NCBI RefSeq assembly: GCF_016806065.1
Contig: NZ_CP032405.1
Coordinates: forward strand, 2,508,001 to 2,572,000
Length of the DNA: 64,000 bases
Reading direction: 5' to 3'
DNA from: Rhizobium rosettiformans
GTDB taxonomy: Bacteria; Pseudomonadota; Alphaproteobacteria; Rhizobiales; Rhizobiaceae
A program made the position numbers and the translations under genes. The notes below the pieces were generated by a model, which searched no databases, was not told the origin of the DNA, and saw only the letters and a program-made list of their open reading frames with translations. Of the stretch, positions 1 to 8,702 are shown piece by piece (positions within the stretch are counted from its first letter, which is position 1; every line of letters starts with the position of its first letter).

Positions 1-1033
1 GACGCCAGTCGATCACCCAGTTGGATGGCAGCGTATGATGCGGCCCAAGCGGTGAGGGAGGGGTCTCCGGCGCAAGGTCTCCTGCGATCAGACCGGATTT
101 GCCCGTGAAGTTGAACATGAATTCGAGTGTACCGTCGGCAAGGCCGCCGGGACGGAAAACGGCGTTGTGGCTGTAGGTCTCCCGGACCATCGAATGCCCC
201 AGCCGGTAGGCGGCGGCCGCAAATTCGGCCGGCATATAGGGCCGGCTGCGGAAACGATAGAAGCGCCGTCCCTCATGCTTGATCCTGCGGATCAGCCCAG
301 GCTCGGTCAGGCGTTCGACGAAATCGAACAGCACGATCCATTGATAGTGCCAGGTGACGATCAGTCGTGCCTCCGCGAACAGCTCCGGATCTTTCAGGCC
401 GGTCGTCGTCTTCTTGAGATGATCCACCACTGCGTTATGGAACTTCAGCATCAGCAAGTGGAACTGCGCCACCAGCAGGTTTTCGTCATTGCGCTCGTCA
501 AAGATCAGGGCGCGGCCATGGGCATTGCGCGGTAGGTCGTTGTCGAGCTCGGGGATCTTCCTATCTGGTCCCCCGTCTCGTCGGGGAAGTGCGTCGGAAA
601 CCTGTGCCTTGCCGATTAGGAATTTCGGCCCCGGCAGCTTCCGGACACCCTCCTTGGCATAGAGATATGGGTGCAGGCCCGGCCCATCCCCATACAGGGA
701 ATCGAGGTCCAGCGCCGGCGTGCGGAAGTTCTGTGTGGCCAACGGATCGGCGCGCTGCTTGTCGAGCGGGGTCGTGTCGAGCGTAATGTCGTGATCGACG
801 AACTGGCCGAGATAGGTATAGCCGGCCGGCAAATTGGGATGATCGCCCTCCGCCCCCTTCTCGTCGCGCATGGCCTTCGCGAGCTCAAAAAGCGCATCAT
901 CCTCGGCATGTAGCGGCGCGAGACGCGGAAACATTTTGCCGAACTTCCCGGGATCGGCATTGCCGGCAAGCGCCTGCAGGGATTCACGGCTCATGCCACG
1001 AACGCCATGTCCGTGGGCTGCGACTTCAGACAT
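1..1033 (-). CDS. Animal-type haem peroxidase family protein (C-terminus cut by window edge)
   Basis: At least 344 residues are visible and the C-terminus lies beyond base 1. The frame reads GQFVDHDITLD near residue 65, the distal-histidine motif of the animal haem peroxidase (An_peroxidase) superfamily. Later come FDERNDENLLVAQFHLLML with a following HN pair and LPSNWVIDWR, both typical of the family. It would oxidise substrates with hydrogen peroxide using bound haem; the substrate cannot be told. No signal peptide is evident. I chose the ATG at 1033 because AGAGGGGG lies about 7 bases upstream; an in-frame ATG at 1039 would sit directly on that ribosome site. A perfect inverted repeat lies just upstream. 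Family assignment is secure, physiological role unknown. Confidence 0.85.
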   Translation of the reverse strand, partial: MSEVAAHGHGVRGMSRESLQALAGNADPGKFGKMFPRLAPLHAEDDALFELAKAMRDEKGAEGDHPNLPAGYTYLGQFVDHDITLDTTPLDKQRADPLATQNFRTPALDLDSLYGDGPGLHPYLYAKEGVRKLPGPKFLIGKAQVSDALPRRDGGPDRKIPELDNDLPRNAHGRALIFDERNDENLLVAQFHLLMLKFHNAVVDHLKKTTTGLKDPELFAEARLIVTWHYQWIVLFDFVERLTEPGLIRRIKHEGRRFYRFRSRPYMPAEFAAAAYRLGHSMVRETYSHNAVFRPGGLADGTLEFMFNFTGKSGLIAGDLAPETPPSPLGPHHTLPSNWVIDWR

Positions 1034-1045
1034 CGTCATTCCCCC

Positions 1046-1080
1046 TCTGATCACGTCATTTTCTGGATGACGTGATCAGA
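1046..1080. promoter_or_regulatory. Perfect 14-bp inverted repeat before the peroxidase gene
   Basis: TCTGATCACGTCAT (1046-1059) and ATGACGTGATCAGA (1067-1080) are exact reverse complements separated by 7 bases. The repeat abuts the ribosome site of the haem peroxidase gene and lies between it and the upstream methyltransferase stop. No T-run follows on the minus strand, so a repressor operator is more likely than a terminator. Which regulator binds is unknown. Confidence 0.6.
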
Positions 1081-1130
1081 GATGATTATCCGGAGTGGCG
1101 CAACAAATCACACGCAACCAAAAGGTGCAT

Positions 1131-2387
1131 TTAAGTCTTGTTCTTGCTGAGCGTTGCAACCGCCTCGACATGCGGCGACCAGAGGAACTGGTCGATCGGC
1201 GTCACCTCGTCGACCCGGTAGCCGCCAGCGATCAGGATCGAGAGGTCGCGGGCAAGCGTCAGCGGGTTGCAGCTGATCGCGACCACCTTCTTCACCTGGC
1301 TTTTCGCCAGTTCCGCACACTGGGCCTCGGCACCCGCCCGTGGCGGATCGAAGACGACGGCGTCGAACGTCTTGAACTCGGATGTCATCAGCGGCCTGCG
1401 GAAGAGGTCACGCCGCTCGACGGTCACCGGTTTCAGCCCCTGCGTGTTGCGGGCGGCAAAGTCGAGAGACTTTACGGCCTTCTCGTCGGACTCCACCGCG
1501 AGCACGGAGGAAGCGCGGGCAAGCCGCAGCGCGAAGGTGCCGACGCCGGAAAACAGATCGACGACTTTCTTCGCCTTACCGATATGGGCAATCGCAAGCG
1601 CCGCCATATGCTCTTCCGCCTCATGCGTCGCCTGGGTGAATCCACCCGGCGGCAGCACGACGCGAGCACCGGCGAAATCCAGCAGCGGCTTGTGCGGCTC
1701 GATGATGATCTCGCCATTGGCCGAGACGCGGGCAATGTTCTTGAGCCTGAGGACGGCATTGGTGACCGCCCGCCGTTCCTGGTCGCCGAGCCCGCCACGC
1801 AGCCCGTCGAGCGAAATGTCGAGGCCGGTGGTGGTCTCGGTCACGGTGACGCGGAAATGCTCGGCACCACAGGCATTGGCGATGGTCTTGATCGCGTCCA
1901 GCCGGGAGATCAGCCCGTCCGACGCGATGGGACATTCCTCGACCGGCACGACATGATGCGTCTCCGCCTGCATGAAGCCCATGACCAGGCCCTGTTCACG
2001 CCGCCTTGCGGTAAAGACCAGGCGCCGGCGCTGATGCGGATGTGCCTCGAAGATCTCGCCCACGGGAGCCTCGATCCCCTTTGACTTCAGGGCGTCGATC
2101 AGAATCTGCCGCTTGAAGGCATTGTAGGCGGGTTTTGCCATATGCTGCAGCGAACAGCCGCCGCACACACCACCGACGCCATCGGGACCGAAATGCTTGC
2201 AAGGCGGCTGAACGCGATCGGGCGAGGGGCTGGTGATCGACATGATCGTGCCCTCGTTCTTCACCTTTGCGATCGAGACGGTCTCGCCGGGCAGCGCGAA
2301 GGGCACAAACACCGGACCGTCTGCGCCATGCGCAACCCCATCGCCCTTGGCGCCGAGGCTCGAGATCGTGACGGTTTGCGCGCTCAT
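1131..2387 (-). CDS. Class I SAM-dependent RNA (uracil-C5) methyltransferase, RlmD/TrmA family
   Basis: 418 residues, the usual size for the family. An N-terminal TRAM-like RNA-binding domain (about 1-55) is followed by a cysteine cluster (CKHFGPDG...CGGC, about 63-80) that in RlmD-type enzymes holds a 4Fe-4S cluster. The C-terminal Rossmann domain has LFSGVGTFALRLA for SAM binding, FDPPRAGAE, and the catalytic SCNPLTLARDL near residue 375. It most likely methylates a uracil C5 in 23S rRNA, but RlmC, RlmD and TrmA targets cannot be separated from sequence alone. The start codon overlaps the end of tlyA by 4 bases (ATGA), so the two rRNA modification genes are translationally coupled. Confidence 0.88.
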   Translation of the reverse strand: MSAQTVTISSLGAKGDGVAHGADGPVFVPFALPGETVSIAKVKNEGTIMSITSPSPDRVQPPCKHFGPDGVGGVCGGCSLQHMAKPAYNAFKRQILIDALKSKGIEAPVGEIFEAHPHQRRRLVFTARRREQGLVMGFMQAETHHVVPVEECPIASDGLISRLDAIKTIANACGAEHFRVTVTETTTGLDISLDGLRGGLGDQERRAVTNAVLRLKNIARVSANGEIIIEPHKPLLDFAGARVVLPPGGFTQATHEAEEHMAALAIAHIGKAKKVVDLFSGVGTFALRLARASSVLAVESDEKAVKSLDFAARNTQGLKPVTVERRDLFRRPLMTSEFKTFDAVVFDPPRAGAEAQCAELAKSQVKKVVAISCNPLTLARDLSILIAGGYRVDEVTPIDQFLWSPHVEAVATLSKNKT

Positions 2388-3214
2388 GCCTCGTCTCCTT
2401 CGATGTCGTCCCCGAGGTCCATGTCCTCGCTGTCGCCGCCATCCTCGTCGTGATCGGCGCCGAGCGGCTTAACACCGGCAAGCAGGAATTCCTCGTTGCC
2501 ATCGCCGCCTGATATCGGGGAGGGGATGAGGCCGAGGCTCGTCCACCCCATGTCTTCCGCAAGCCAGCGTTCCAGTTCGGCGGCCACTAGAGGCGCCGTT
2601 TCCGGTTCCTTCAGAAGGCCCGCCTTGCTGATCGCTTCACGGCCCGCCTCGAATTGCGGCTTGACCAGAAGCAGGCAATGCGCGCCCGGCTCGGCCTGAT
2701 CGAGGGCGGGCGCCAGCGCCAGCTTCAGCGAAATGAAGGAAACGTCGGAGACGAGAAAGTCGAAAGGCTGATCGTCGTAATCCTCAGGCTCCAGGTAACG
2801 CGCATTCAATCCCTCCAGATTGGTCACGCGCGGGTCGCTTGCCAGTCGCGGATGCAGCTGGTCGTGGCCGACATCGATCGCCGTCACATGCGCCGCGCCC
2901 CGCTTCAACAGCACTTCCGTAAACCCACCGGTGGATGCGCCGACGTCAAGACAGTGGCAGCCCTCGGGCGAGAGGTTGAAATGGTCGAGCGCAGCCTCGA
3001 GTTTGAGCGCCGCGCGCGAGACGTAATCCTGTGCCGGATCGTCGATATCGAACTGGTGCGTGGCGGCAAAGACGAGGCTGGGCTTCGCCACCACCTTGCC
3101 GTCCACCTTCACCGTGCCGCGCTGGATGGCGTCACGGGAGCGGGAGCGGCTGGCGAAAAGGCCGAGGGCGACCAGGAGCTGGTCGAGGCGCTGGGGTTCT
3201 GGGAGCTTCTTCAT
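2384..3214 (-). CDS. tlyA: TlyA family rRNA (cytidine-2'-O)-methyltransferase
   Basis: 276 residues. An S4 RNA-binding domain occupies about residues 8-70 (RLDQLLVALGLFASRSRSRDAI, VKVDGKVV), followed by an FtsJ-like methyltransferase fold with LDVGASTGGFTEVLLKRGA for SAM and SDVSFISLKLAL as the acidic motif. TlyA enzymes 2'-O-methylate cytidines in 16S and/or 23S rRNA; older annotations call them haemolysins. The acidic C-terminal tail (HDEDGGDSEDMDLGDD) is not part of the fold. In rhizobia tlyA commonly follows dxs; here dxs is about 18 kb away on the other strand. Confidence 0.9.
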   Translation of the reverse strand: MKKLPEPQRLDQLLVALGLFASRSRSRDAIQRGTVKVDGKVVAKPSLVFAATHQFDIDDPAQDYVSRAALKLEAALDHFNLSPEGCHCLDVGASTGGFTEVLLKRGAAHVTAIDVGHDQLHPRLASDPRVTNLEGLNARYLEPEDYDDQPFDFLVSDVSFISLKLALAPALDQAEPGAHCLLLVKPQFEAGREAISKAGLLKEPETAPLVAAELERWLAEDMGWTSLGLIPSPISGGDGNEEFLLAGVKPLGADHDEDGGDSEDMDLGDDIEGDEA

Positions 3215-3364
3215 GCCCCGTCAATGCGGTGAGATGCGCCGCCGCGCAAGTCTTTTTCGCGCGATCCCCTCCTGCCGCATTGGTGGCGCCGGCAAGGAGT
3301 TGCGATTTTCGCCCGATGATCCATTCAAGGTTTTATTAGCGATGCTTTAAGCAATTGATTCTAA

Positions 3365-3497
3365 TGTTCAGTGGCCGGCGCGATGCGATCCTCCCTCCCA
3401 AGCAGCGTGCTCCGACACAAGACTGCAGGCCCTCCTCCTCCTTCTGGCCGGCAGGAATAGAAGCCCCCCGGTTTCGGGCCCGGGGGGCTTCATTTGT
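3365..3497 (+). ncRNA. Candidate trans-acting small RNA with C-rich loops (alpha-r14-like architecture)
   Basis: Three consecutive hairpins end in an intrinsic terminator. Hairpin 1 pairs 3378-3386 with 3402-3410 (one mismatch, one GU) around the loop GATCCTCCCTCCCAA. Hairpin 2 pairs 3423-3431 with 3446-3454 (one mismatch) around CTCCTCCTCCTTCT. Hairpin 3 is a perfect 12-bp terminator at 3460-3491 followed by CATTTGTTTT. Exposed CCTCC-type loops are anti-Shine-Dalgarno motifs, known from the rhizobial alpha-r14/NfeR1 family, where they base-pair with mRNA ribosome sites. No credible ORF is present. The 5' end is uncertain; a TCTAAT -10-like element lies at 3360-3365 but no good -35 is seen. 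The family link is inferred from architecture only. Confidence 0.65.
3460..3491 (+). terminator. Intrinsic terminator of the candidate small RNA
   Basis: GAAGCCCCCCGG (3460-3471) pairs perfectly with CCGGGGGGCTTC (3480-3491) over an 8-base loop, followed by a T-rich tract. No plus-strand protein gene lies immediately upstream, which supports an RNA gene ending here. Confidence 0.85.
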
Positions 3498-3827
3498 TTT
3501 GGGGGGCGGATCGTGGCAGCCTTCGCAAATCAAAGTTGACGATTATCAAATATATTGAGCAATCGTTTCAAGGTGATGACAAAAACTCGCATGATTTAGA
3601 CGTTCATTAATATGTGGAAGCTAACTTGACGACACGTTCGCGTGAGTGAACCGGGCTGAGGGCAAGATTGATCAGGTTAGGCGAGAGGCGCGGATTCGCT
3701 GTGTCGTCCTACACATGATCAGCGGTGCCTTGCGCTCTTCCAACGCCTCAAGTTCGATCTGTTTGTAAACTCTCTCGACAGCCTGCGGTCCCGTAAGCTG
3801 ATTGCCCAACCTCGTGTGGAAAACTCC
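3498..3827. other. Intergenic leader of the chemoreceptor gene, with an FNR/FixK-like dyad
   Basis: No credible gene is seen between the small RNA terminator and the chemoreceptor start. TTGAC-GATT-ATCAA at 3536-3549 matches the relaxed FNR/FixK consensus TTGAY-N4-RTCAA and is followed by an AT-rich stretch (AAATATATT). A clear -10/-35 pair could not be picked, so this may be a chance match. Confidence 0.35.
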
Positions 3828-5732
3828 ATGAAATTCCTGAATAACCTCGGCACGTTGACGAAGATGATAGCGGCCTTCGGGCTCGTCATTGCAATCAGCG
3901 TCATCGTCAACATCATGAGCTGGTCGTCTCTGGCATACCAACAAACCTCCAATGGCTGGACGGTCCATACCTATGAGGTATTGGACCGGGTCGATGCGAT
4001 CGTCGCTGCCATGGTCGATCGCGAGACGGGCGTCCGCGGCTACCTCTTGTCCGGTGATGAGGGCTTTCTGGAGCCGTACAAGGCCGGATCGAAGAACTAC
4101 CAGGAAGCCTTCGATAAGGCAGTTCAGCTGACGTCGGACAATGCAACGCAGCAAAAGCGTTTCGCTGAGCTGGATGTGCTGGTGAAGGGATGGGTGACTG
4201 AGGTTGCCGAAAAGGAAATCGCGCTGATGGCGGATCCGGCCACGGTCGAACAGGCCCGCGCCATGGAAATTGGCGGAGCTGGCAAGAAGTGGATGGATGG
4301 TATCCGCACGAAAGCAGCGGAGATCGCGGCTGACGAGTCCGGTCTCCTCGAGAAGCGGGCTCGCGATGCCGCAGAAGCCGCAGACCAAGCGCGCTGGACA
4401 CTCATTGAGGGAGCCGCAGCGACAGTTGTGGCAGTCATCGCAATCCTGATCCTCTTGCAGAAGACGCTTGTCACCCCGCTTCTCGGCATGGCAGGCGCAA
4501 TGCGCAACCTCGCTAACGGCGACACCACGATCACAGTGCCGGGCATCGGTCGTCACGACGAGGTTGGCCAGATGGCCGAGGCCGTGGAAGTCTTCCGCCA
4601 GAATGCGATTGCCGCACGCGAGCTTGAGCAGCAGGCGGAAGCCAGCCGAGGGGAAACAGAGGCGACGCGACGCGCGAACCAGAAGCGCATGGAGCAGGAA
4701 GCCGAAAAACTGCGTTTTGCGACCGCCACGCTCGGCGCCGGTTTGAAGCGCCTGGCGGACGGAGATGTCTCTTTCCAGCTCGACGAAGCTTTTTCGGCCG
4801 AATACGAAGCGCTGCGCGAGGATTTCAACGCCTCCCTCAAGCAGCTTGGCTCGACTCTCTCATCGGTCATGCAGTCGGTCGAGAACATCGACAACGGCAC
4901 CCGCGAGATTTCCTCCGGCGCCAACGATCTCTCCAAGCGCACGGAGCAACAGGCTGCGGCACTCGAGCAGACCGCTGCCGCCCTCGACGAGATCACCGTC
5001 AACGTCTCGACCTCGTCCAAGCGTACAGATGAAGCCCGCACCGTGGCGATCCTCGCAAACCAGGATGCCGCGAAGTCGGCTGAGGTCGTGTCCAATGCGG
5101 TCGAAGCTATGCGCCGCATCGAGGAGAGTTCGCAGCAGATCTCCAATATCATCGGCGTGATCGACGAGATCGCCTTCCAGACCAACCTGCTCGCCTTGAA
5201 CGCCGGTGTCGAAGCCGCGCGTGCCGGTGAAGCCGGCAAGGGCTTTGCGGTCGTCGCCCAGGAAGTCCGCGAGCTCGCCCAGCGCTCGGCCAGTGCGGCC
5301 AAGGAGATCAAGGGGTTGATCCAGAACTCCTCGACCGAGGTCGACAACGGCGTCAAGCTGGTGCGTGATACCGGCGTGGCGTTGAAGGCGATCGGCGACT
5401 ATGTCTCGCAGATCAACCAGCTGATGGATGCGATTGCCACCTCCGCCCGCGAACAGTCGACCGGTCTCGCTGAGGTCAATACTGCCGTCAACCAGATGGA
5501 CCAGACCACGCAGCAGAACGCGGCCATGGTCGAACAGTCGACGGCAGCCTCTGCGGCACTGGCTCAGGAATCCACCCGCCTGCGCTCCCTCGTCAGCCAG
5601 TTCACGCTGTCGGGTCGGGCCACGGCTCCGGCCCAGGTGGAGCGTCGCCCCGCAGCCGTGCAGGCACCGGTACGCCGGGCACCTGCGGTCCAGGGCAATC
5701 TTGCCGTCAAGGAAGAGTGGAGCGAGTTCTGA
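3828..5732 (+). CDS. Methyl-accepting chemotaxis protein with CHASE3 sensor
   Basis: 634 residues. TM1 (about 7-29) and TM2 (about 188-208) flank a periplasmic CHASE3 four-helix domain containing the family motif DRETGVRGYLLSGDEGFL. A HAMP linker (about 210-265), a long helical region and the MCP signalling tip ([38 protein letters not shown], described here by its ends EIAFQ and RELA) follow. The last residues, EEWSEF, resemble the W-x-x-F tail that tethers CheR/CheB in many MCPs. It should report an unknown periplasmic stimulus to CheA/CheW. GTG at 3816 is an alternative in-frame start; ATG at 3828 places the first TM normally. A bidirectional terminator follows the gene. Confidence 0.92.
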   Translation: MKFLNNLGTLTKMIAAFGLVIAISVIVNIMSWSSLAYQQTSNGWTVHTYEVLDRVDAIVAAMVDRETGVRGYLLSGDEGFLEPYKAGSKNYQEAFDKAVQLTSDNATQQKRFAELDVLVKGWVTEVAEKEIALMADPATVEQARAMEIGGAGKKWMDGIRTKAAEIAADESGLLEKRARDAAEAADQARWTLIEGAAATVVAVIAILILLQKTLVTPLLGMAGAMRNLANGDTTITVPGIGRHDEVGQMAEAVEVFRQNAIAARELEQQAEASRGETEATRRANQKRMEQEAEKLRFATATLGAGLKRLADGDVSFQLDEAFSAEYEALREDFNASLKQLGSTLSSVMQSVENIDNGTREISSGANDLSKRTEQQAAALEQTAAALDEITVNVSTSSKRTDEARTVAILANQDAAKSAEVVSNAVEAMRRIEESSQQISNIIGVIDEIAFQTNLLALNAGVEAARAGEAGKGFAVVAQEVRELAQRSASAAKEIKGLIQNSSTEVDNGVKLVRDTGVALKAIGDYVSQINQLMDAIATSAREQSTGLAEVNTAVNQMDQTTQQNAAMVEQSTAASAALAQESTRLRSLVSQFTLSGRATAPAQVERRPAAVQAPVRRAPAVQGNLAVKEEWSEF

Positions 5733-5759
5733 TCGCACCACGCTTCGTCTGAAATGCGG

Positions 5760-5790
5760 ACGCCCCTGCCGGAATGACCGGCAGGGGCGT
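5760..5790. terminator. Bidirectional intrinsic terminator
   Basis: ACGCCCCTGCCGG (5760-5772) and CCGGCAGGGGCGT (5778-5790) form a perfect 13-bp stem with a 5-base loop, followed by TTGTCGTTT on the plus strand. It sits between the convergent chemoreceptor and thioesterase genes and can serve both. Confidence 0.85.
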
Positions 5791-5818
5791 TTGTCGTTTC
5801 AGGTGCTAAGGTCCGCGC

Positions 5819-6220
5819 TCAGGGCAAGTAGCGATACAGCCAGTCGCGGATCTCTTCGGGCAGGGCGATTGGTTCGCCGGTCTCCGGCTGCCTGGCCGTC
5901 CAGGTGATGTCGACCTCGGCCACGGTCTGTCCGTCCTTCTCCATCGCGACTTCAAACCCAACAGATTTGCCGCCGATCTTGTCGACCTGCACGGTCATGC
6001 GCACTTGGTCCTCGGCTCTGAGCGGCTGATGTAGGCGGACCTCGAACTTGGTCGGGCTGTAATGCGGCTCGTCTTCGAGCGGTGGGCGATAGCGCCAGAA
6101 GTGGCGCACCGCCTCTTCGGCATGGATGACATAGGCAGCAGCCTGCATTTCACCGGTCGGAGCAATGTCGCGATAGGCGACAACCAGCGCGCTCACCTCC
6201 AACCGTTCCGTTTCGTCCAT
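5819..6220 (-). CDS. Acyl-CoA thioesterase-like hotdog protein
   Basis: 133 residues with a single hotdog fold of the YbgC/FadM (4-hydroxybenzoyl-CoA thioesterase) type. Visible elements are a buried helix region around HAEEAVRHFWRYRPP and strands such as KFEVRLHQPLRAEDQVRMTVQV and TVAEVDITWTARQPETGEP. It probably hydrolyses an acyl-CoA; the acyl group cannot be predicted. The ATG at 6220 is preceded by GGGGGA at a spacing of about 5; a longer in-frame reading upstream lacks such a site and would overlap the divergent promoter region. Convergent with the chemoreceptor and divergent from the histone-deacetylase-like gene. Confidence 0.75.
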   Translation of the reverse strand: MDETERLEVSALVVAYRDIAPTGEMQAAAYVIHAEEAVRHFWRYRPPLEDEPHYSPTKFEVRLHQPLRAEDQVRMTVQVDKIGGKSVGFEVAMEKDGQTVAEVDITWTARQPETGEPIALPEEIRDWLYRYLP

Positions 6221-6398
6221 GCAGATCCCCCGATGCGTTTCTGTGTTAGAGGCATCTAACGGCATAGGGACGGGCTTCACAAGCACCGAGCGAGGCAGAC
6301 ACCGGCATGCCACCCGCATGGACTGGGTAAAACCCCGATATGAGGTGGAAGATGGCGGGCGGTCGCATTATCTTCTGCACAACCCCGGAAGGATGCCC

Positions 6399-7334
6399 AT
6401 GGCCACCCGCCTCTACGAGAACCCGATTTTCCTCGAACACAACACACCGGAAGGCCACCCCGAACGGGCCGACCGGCTGCGCTCGCTCAACATCGCGCTG
6501 GAACATCCGAACTTCGCCCGGCTCGAGCGGATCGAGGCGACACAGGCCAACGAGGATATGGTCACGCTCGCCCATCCCGAGGAGCATCTCTTCGCTGTCA
6601 TGCGCGAGATCCCGGAAGAGGACGATCGCATCAACCAGCTGGAGGCCGACACCTATGCCTCGCAGAAGAGCCTGCAGGTGGCGCTGACCGCAATCGGCGG
6701 CGCGATCTCGGCCGTCGACGACGTGATGACCGGTAAGGCCGACAACGCCTTCGTCGCCGGCCGCCCACCGGGCCACCATGCGGAAAAGTCGAAGGCCATG
6801 GGCTTCTGCCTGTTCAACACGGTGGCAATCGCCGCCCGCCATGTGCAGAAGGCCTATGGCGTAGAACGCGTTGCAATCGTCGACTGGGACGTTCACCACG
6901 GAAACGGCACGCAGGATATCTTCTGGGACGATCCGTCGGTGTTGTTCTGCTCGACCCATCAGATGCCGCTTTATCCCTATACCGGAGCGAAGGACGAGAC
7001 GGGCCAGCATCGCAACATCGTCAACGCGCCGCTCTCGCCGAATGTCGGCTCGGACCATTTCCGCGAGGCCTTCAAGAGCCGCGTTCTGCCGGCTCTCAAC
7101 GATTTCTCGCCCGACTTCATTCTGATCTCCGCCGGCTTCGACGCCCATCACCGCGATCCGCTGGCCCAGATCAATCTCGTCGGCGAGGATTTCGACTGGG
7201 CGACGGGAAGGCTCCTGGAAGTCGCCGACCGTTTCGCCCATAACCGGGTCGTCAGCCTGCTCGAAGGCGGCTATGATCTCGAAGGTCTGGCCGAATCGGC
7301 CGGCCTGCACATCTTAAGACTGATGAAGGGTTGA
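6399..7334 (+). CDS. Histone deacetylase family protein (acetylpolyamine/acetoin-utilisation-like amidohydrolase)
   Basis: 311 residues covering the whole zinc deacetylase fold. Catalytic motifs are intact: [19 protein letters not shown] (tandem His), [15 protein letters not shown] (zinc-binding Asp and His), [12 protein letters not shown] (second zinc Asp) and [11 protein letters not shown] (the transition-state Tyr). Bacterial members deacetylate small amines or lysines; the target is unknown. GGAAGG at 6387-6392 supports the ATG at 6399 over the one at 6393. The stop codon is 2 bases from the next start, so it is co-transcribed with xseB, a pairing common in rhizobia. Confidence 0.9.
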   Translation: MATRLYENPIFLEHNTPEGHPERADRLRSLNIALEHPNFARLERIEATQANEDMVTLAHPEEHLFAVMREIPEEDDRINQLEADTYASQKSLQVALTAIGGAISAVDDVMTGKADNAFVAGRPPGHHAEKSKAMGFCLFNTVAIAARHVQKAYGVERVAIVDWDVHHGNGTQDIFWDDPSVLFCSTHQMPLYPYTGAKDETGQHRNIVNAPLSPNVGSDHFREAFKSRVLPALNDFSPDFILISAGFDAHHRDPLAQINLVGEDFDWATGRLLEVADRFAHNRVVSLLEGGYDLEGLAESAGLHILRLMKG

Positions 7335-7336
7335 GT

Positions 7337-7588
7337 ATGTCCGACGCCGTTACCGCCGATCTCACCGGCTATTCCTTCGAAAAGGCCGTGGCCGAGCTCG
7401 AAAGCATCGTGGCGCGCCTCGAACGCGGCGACGTGGCGCTTGACGAATCCATCGCCATCTACGAGCGCGGCGAGCTCCTGAAAAAGCATTGCGAGCAGCT
7501 CTTGTCCGCGGCCGAAAACCGCATCGAGAAGATCCGCCTCGACCGCGCCGGCAAGCCGACCGCTGTCGAGCCGCTCGACGGCGCTTGA
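7337..7588 (+). CDS. xseB: Exodeoxyribonuclease VII small subunit
   Basis: 83 residues, normal for XseB. The family core is visible: [33 protein letters not shown] (given here by its ends [10 protein letters not shown] and IYERG) and [20 protein letters not shown], two helices that assemble on XseA. ExoVII degrades single-stranded DNA from both ends in repair and recombination. The ATG at 7337 has GAAGGG about 7 bases upstream; a TTG at 7331 is the alternative. It follows the deacetylase gene directly and ends before a strong terminator. In many rhizobia dxs comes next; here it is displaced by about 14 kb. Confidence 0.93.
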   Translation: MSDAVTADLTGYSFEKAVAELESIVARLERGDVALDESIAIYERGELLKKHCEQLLSAAENRIEKIRLDRAGKPTAVEPLDGA

Positions 7589-7637
7589 GCAAGCCAGCGG
7601 CATCGCCGCTTGGTTTCTAACGCGTTCCATCAAATGC

Positions 7638-7661
7638 AAATGGCCCCGCGAGGGGCCATTT
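7638..7661. terminator. Intrinsic terminator after xseB
   Basis: AAATGGCCCC (7638-7647), loop GCGA, GGGGCCATTT (7652-7661), then TGTCGTTTTC. It ends the deacetylase-xseB transcript and, as the stem is AT-flanked on both sides, may also stop terC on the minus strand. Confidence 0.85.
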
Positions 7662-7688
7662 GTCGTTTTCGATGTCCAGGTGCCGGGT

Positions 7689-8702
7689 TTACTCGGCCGG
7701 GTTCCGCGCTTCGACAGCCTTGGTCTCTGCCTGCTGCGCACCGCTCCCTGTCTTCCACAGCGAATAGCCAACGCCCACGCCGAGGATGAGGAAGGTGATG
7801 CCGAGCGACCACTCCGGCGGGAACTTCTCCCAGCCCATGCCCCAGGCAATGAAGATCTTCGAGCCGATGAACATCAGCAGCACCGACAGAGCGTACTTGA
7901 GATAGGCGAAGCGGTGCAGGATGGCATCCAGCGCGAAATAGAGGGCGCGCAGACCCAGGATCGCGAAGATGTTCGAGGTGTAGACGATGTACGGATCGGT
8001 GGTGATGGTGAAGACAGCCGGCACCGAGTCGACCGCAAAGACGAGGTCGGCGATCTCGATCGTCACCAGGGCCAGCAGGAGCGGGGTGGCAAAACGGCGG
8101 ATCTTGCCCGTCACCGGATCCGGCTTCTTGACGATGAAGGCGTGGCCATGGATCTCTTCCGTCACGTTCATGCGACGCTTGAGGAAGCGGATCAGGGCAT
8201 TGTCCTCGATCTTGTGCTCCTTGTCGGCGACGAAGAGCATCTTGACGCCCGTCAGGATCAGGAAGCCGGCGAAGAAGTAGAGCACCCAGTGATACTGGTC
8301 GACGATCGTGGCACCCAGACCAATCATGATGCCGCGCAGCACGATCACCCCGAGAATACCCCAGAACAGCACGCGGTGCTGGTATTCGCGCGGGATGGCG
8401 AAGAAGCCGAAGATCAGTGCGATGACGAAGATATTGTCCATCGCCAGCGTCTTCTCGACCACGAAGGCGGTCAGATACTGCGCGGTCGCGGTCGTATCCA
8501 TCTGCCAGTAGATGAAGCCGGAGAAGAGCAATCCCAGCGTGATGTACATGGCCGAAAGCTTCAAACTTTCGGCGATACCGATTTCATGGTCCTTCTTGTT
8601 GAGAACGCCGAGATCGAAGGCGAGAAGCGCCACGACCAGCAGGATGAACAGCAACCACATCCAGAGTGGCTTGCCGAGAAACAGAATGAGCAGGAGTTCC
8701 AA
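7689..8702 (-). CDS. TerC family integral membrane protein (Alx-like)
   Basis: 337 residues with about nine transmembrane segments. The TerC signature acidic residues in membranes are present: FVVEKTLAMDNIFVIALIF and TIEIADLVFAVDSVPAVF. TerC/Alx proteins are linked to Mn2+ export, metal loading of secreted enzymes and tellurite resistance. The start is a TTG at 8702 with AGAGGT about 8 bases upstream. A 259-base leader separates it from the homocysteine methyltransferase gene and contains several hairpins, but I could not confirm the manganese yybP-ykoY riboswitch that often precedes this family. Confidence 0.9.
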   Translation of the reverse strand: MELLLILFLGKPLWMWLLFILLVVALLAFDLGVLNKKDHEIGIAESLKLSAMYITLGLLFSGFIYWQMDTTATAQYLTAFVVEKTLAMDNIFVIALIFGFFAIPREYQHRVLFWGILGVIVLRGIMIGLGATIVDQYHWVLYFFAGFLILTGVKMLFVADKEHKIEDNALIRFLKRRMNVTEEIHGHAFIVKKPDPVTGKIRRFATPLLLALVTIEIADLVFAVDSVPAVFTITTDPYIVYTSNIFAILGLRALYFALDAILHRFAYLKYALSVLLMFIGSKIFIAWGMGWEKFPPEWSLGITFLILGVGVGYSLWKTGSGAQQAETKAVEARNPAE

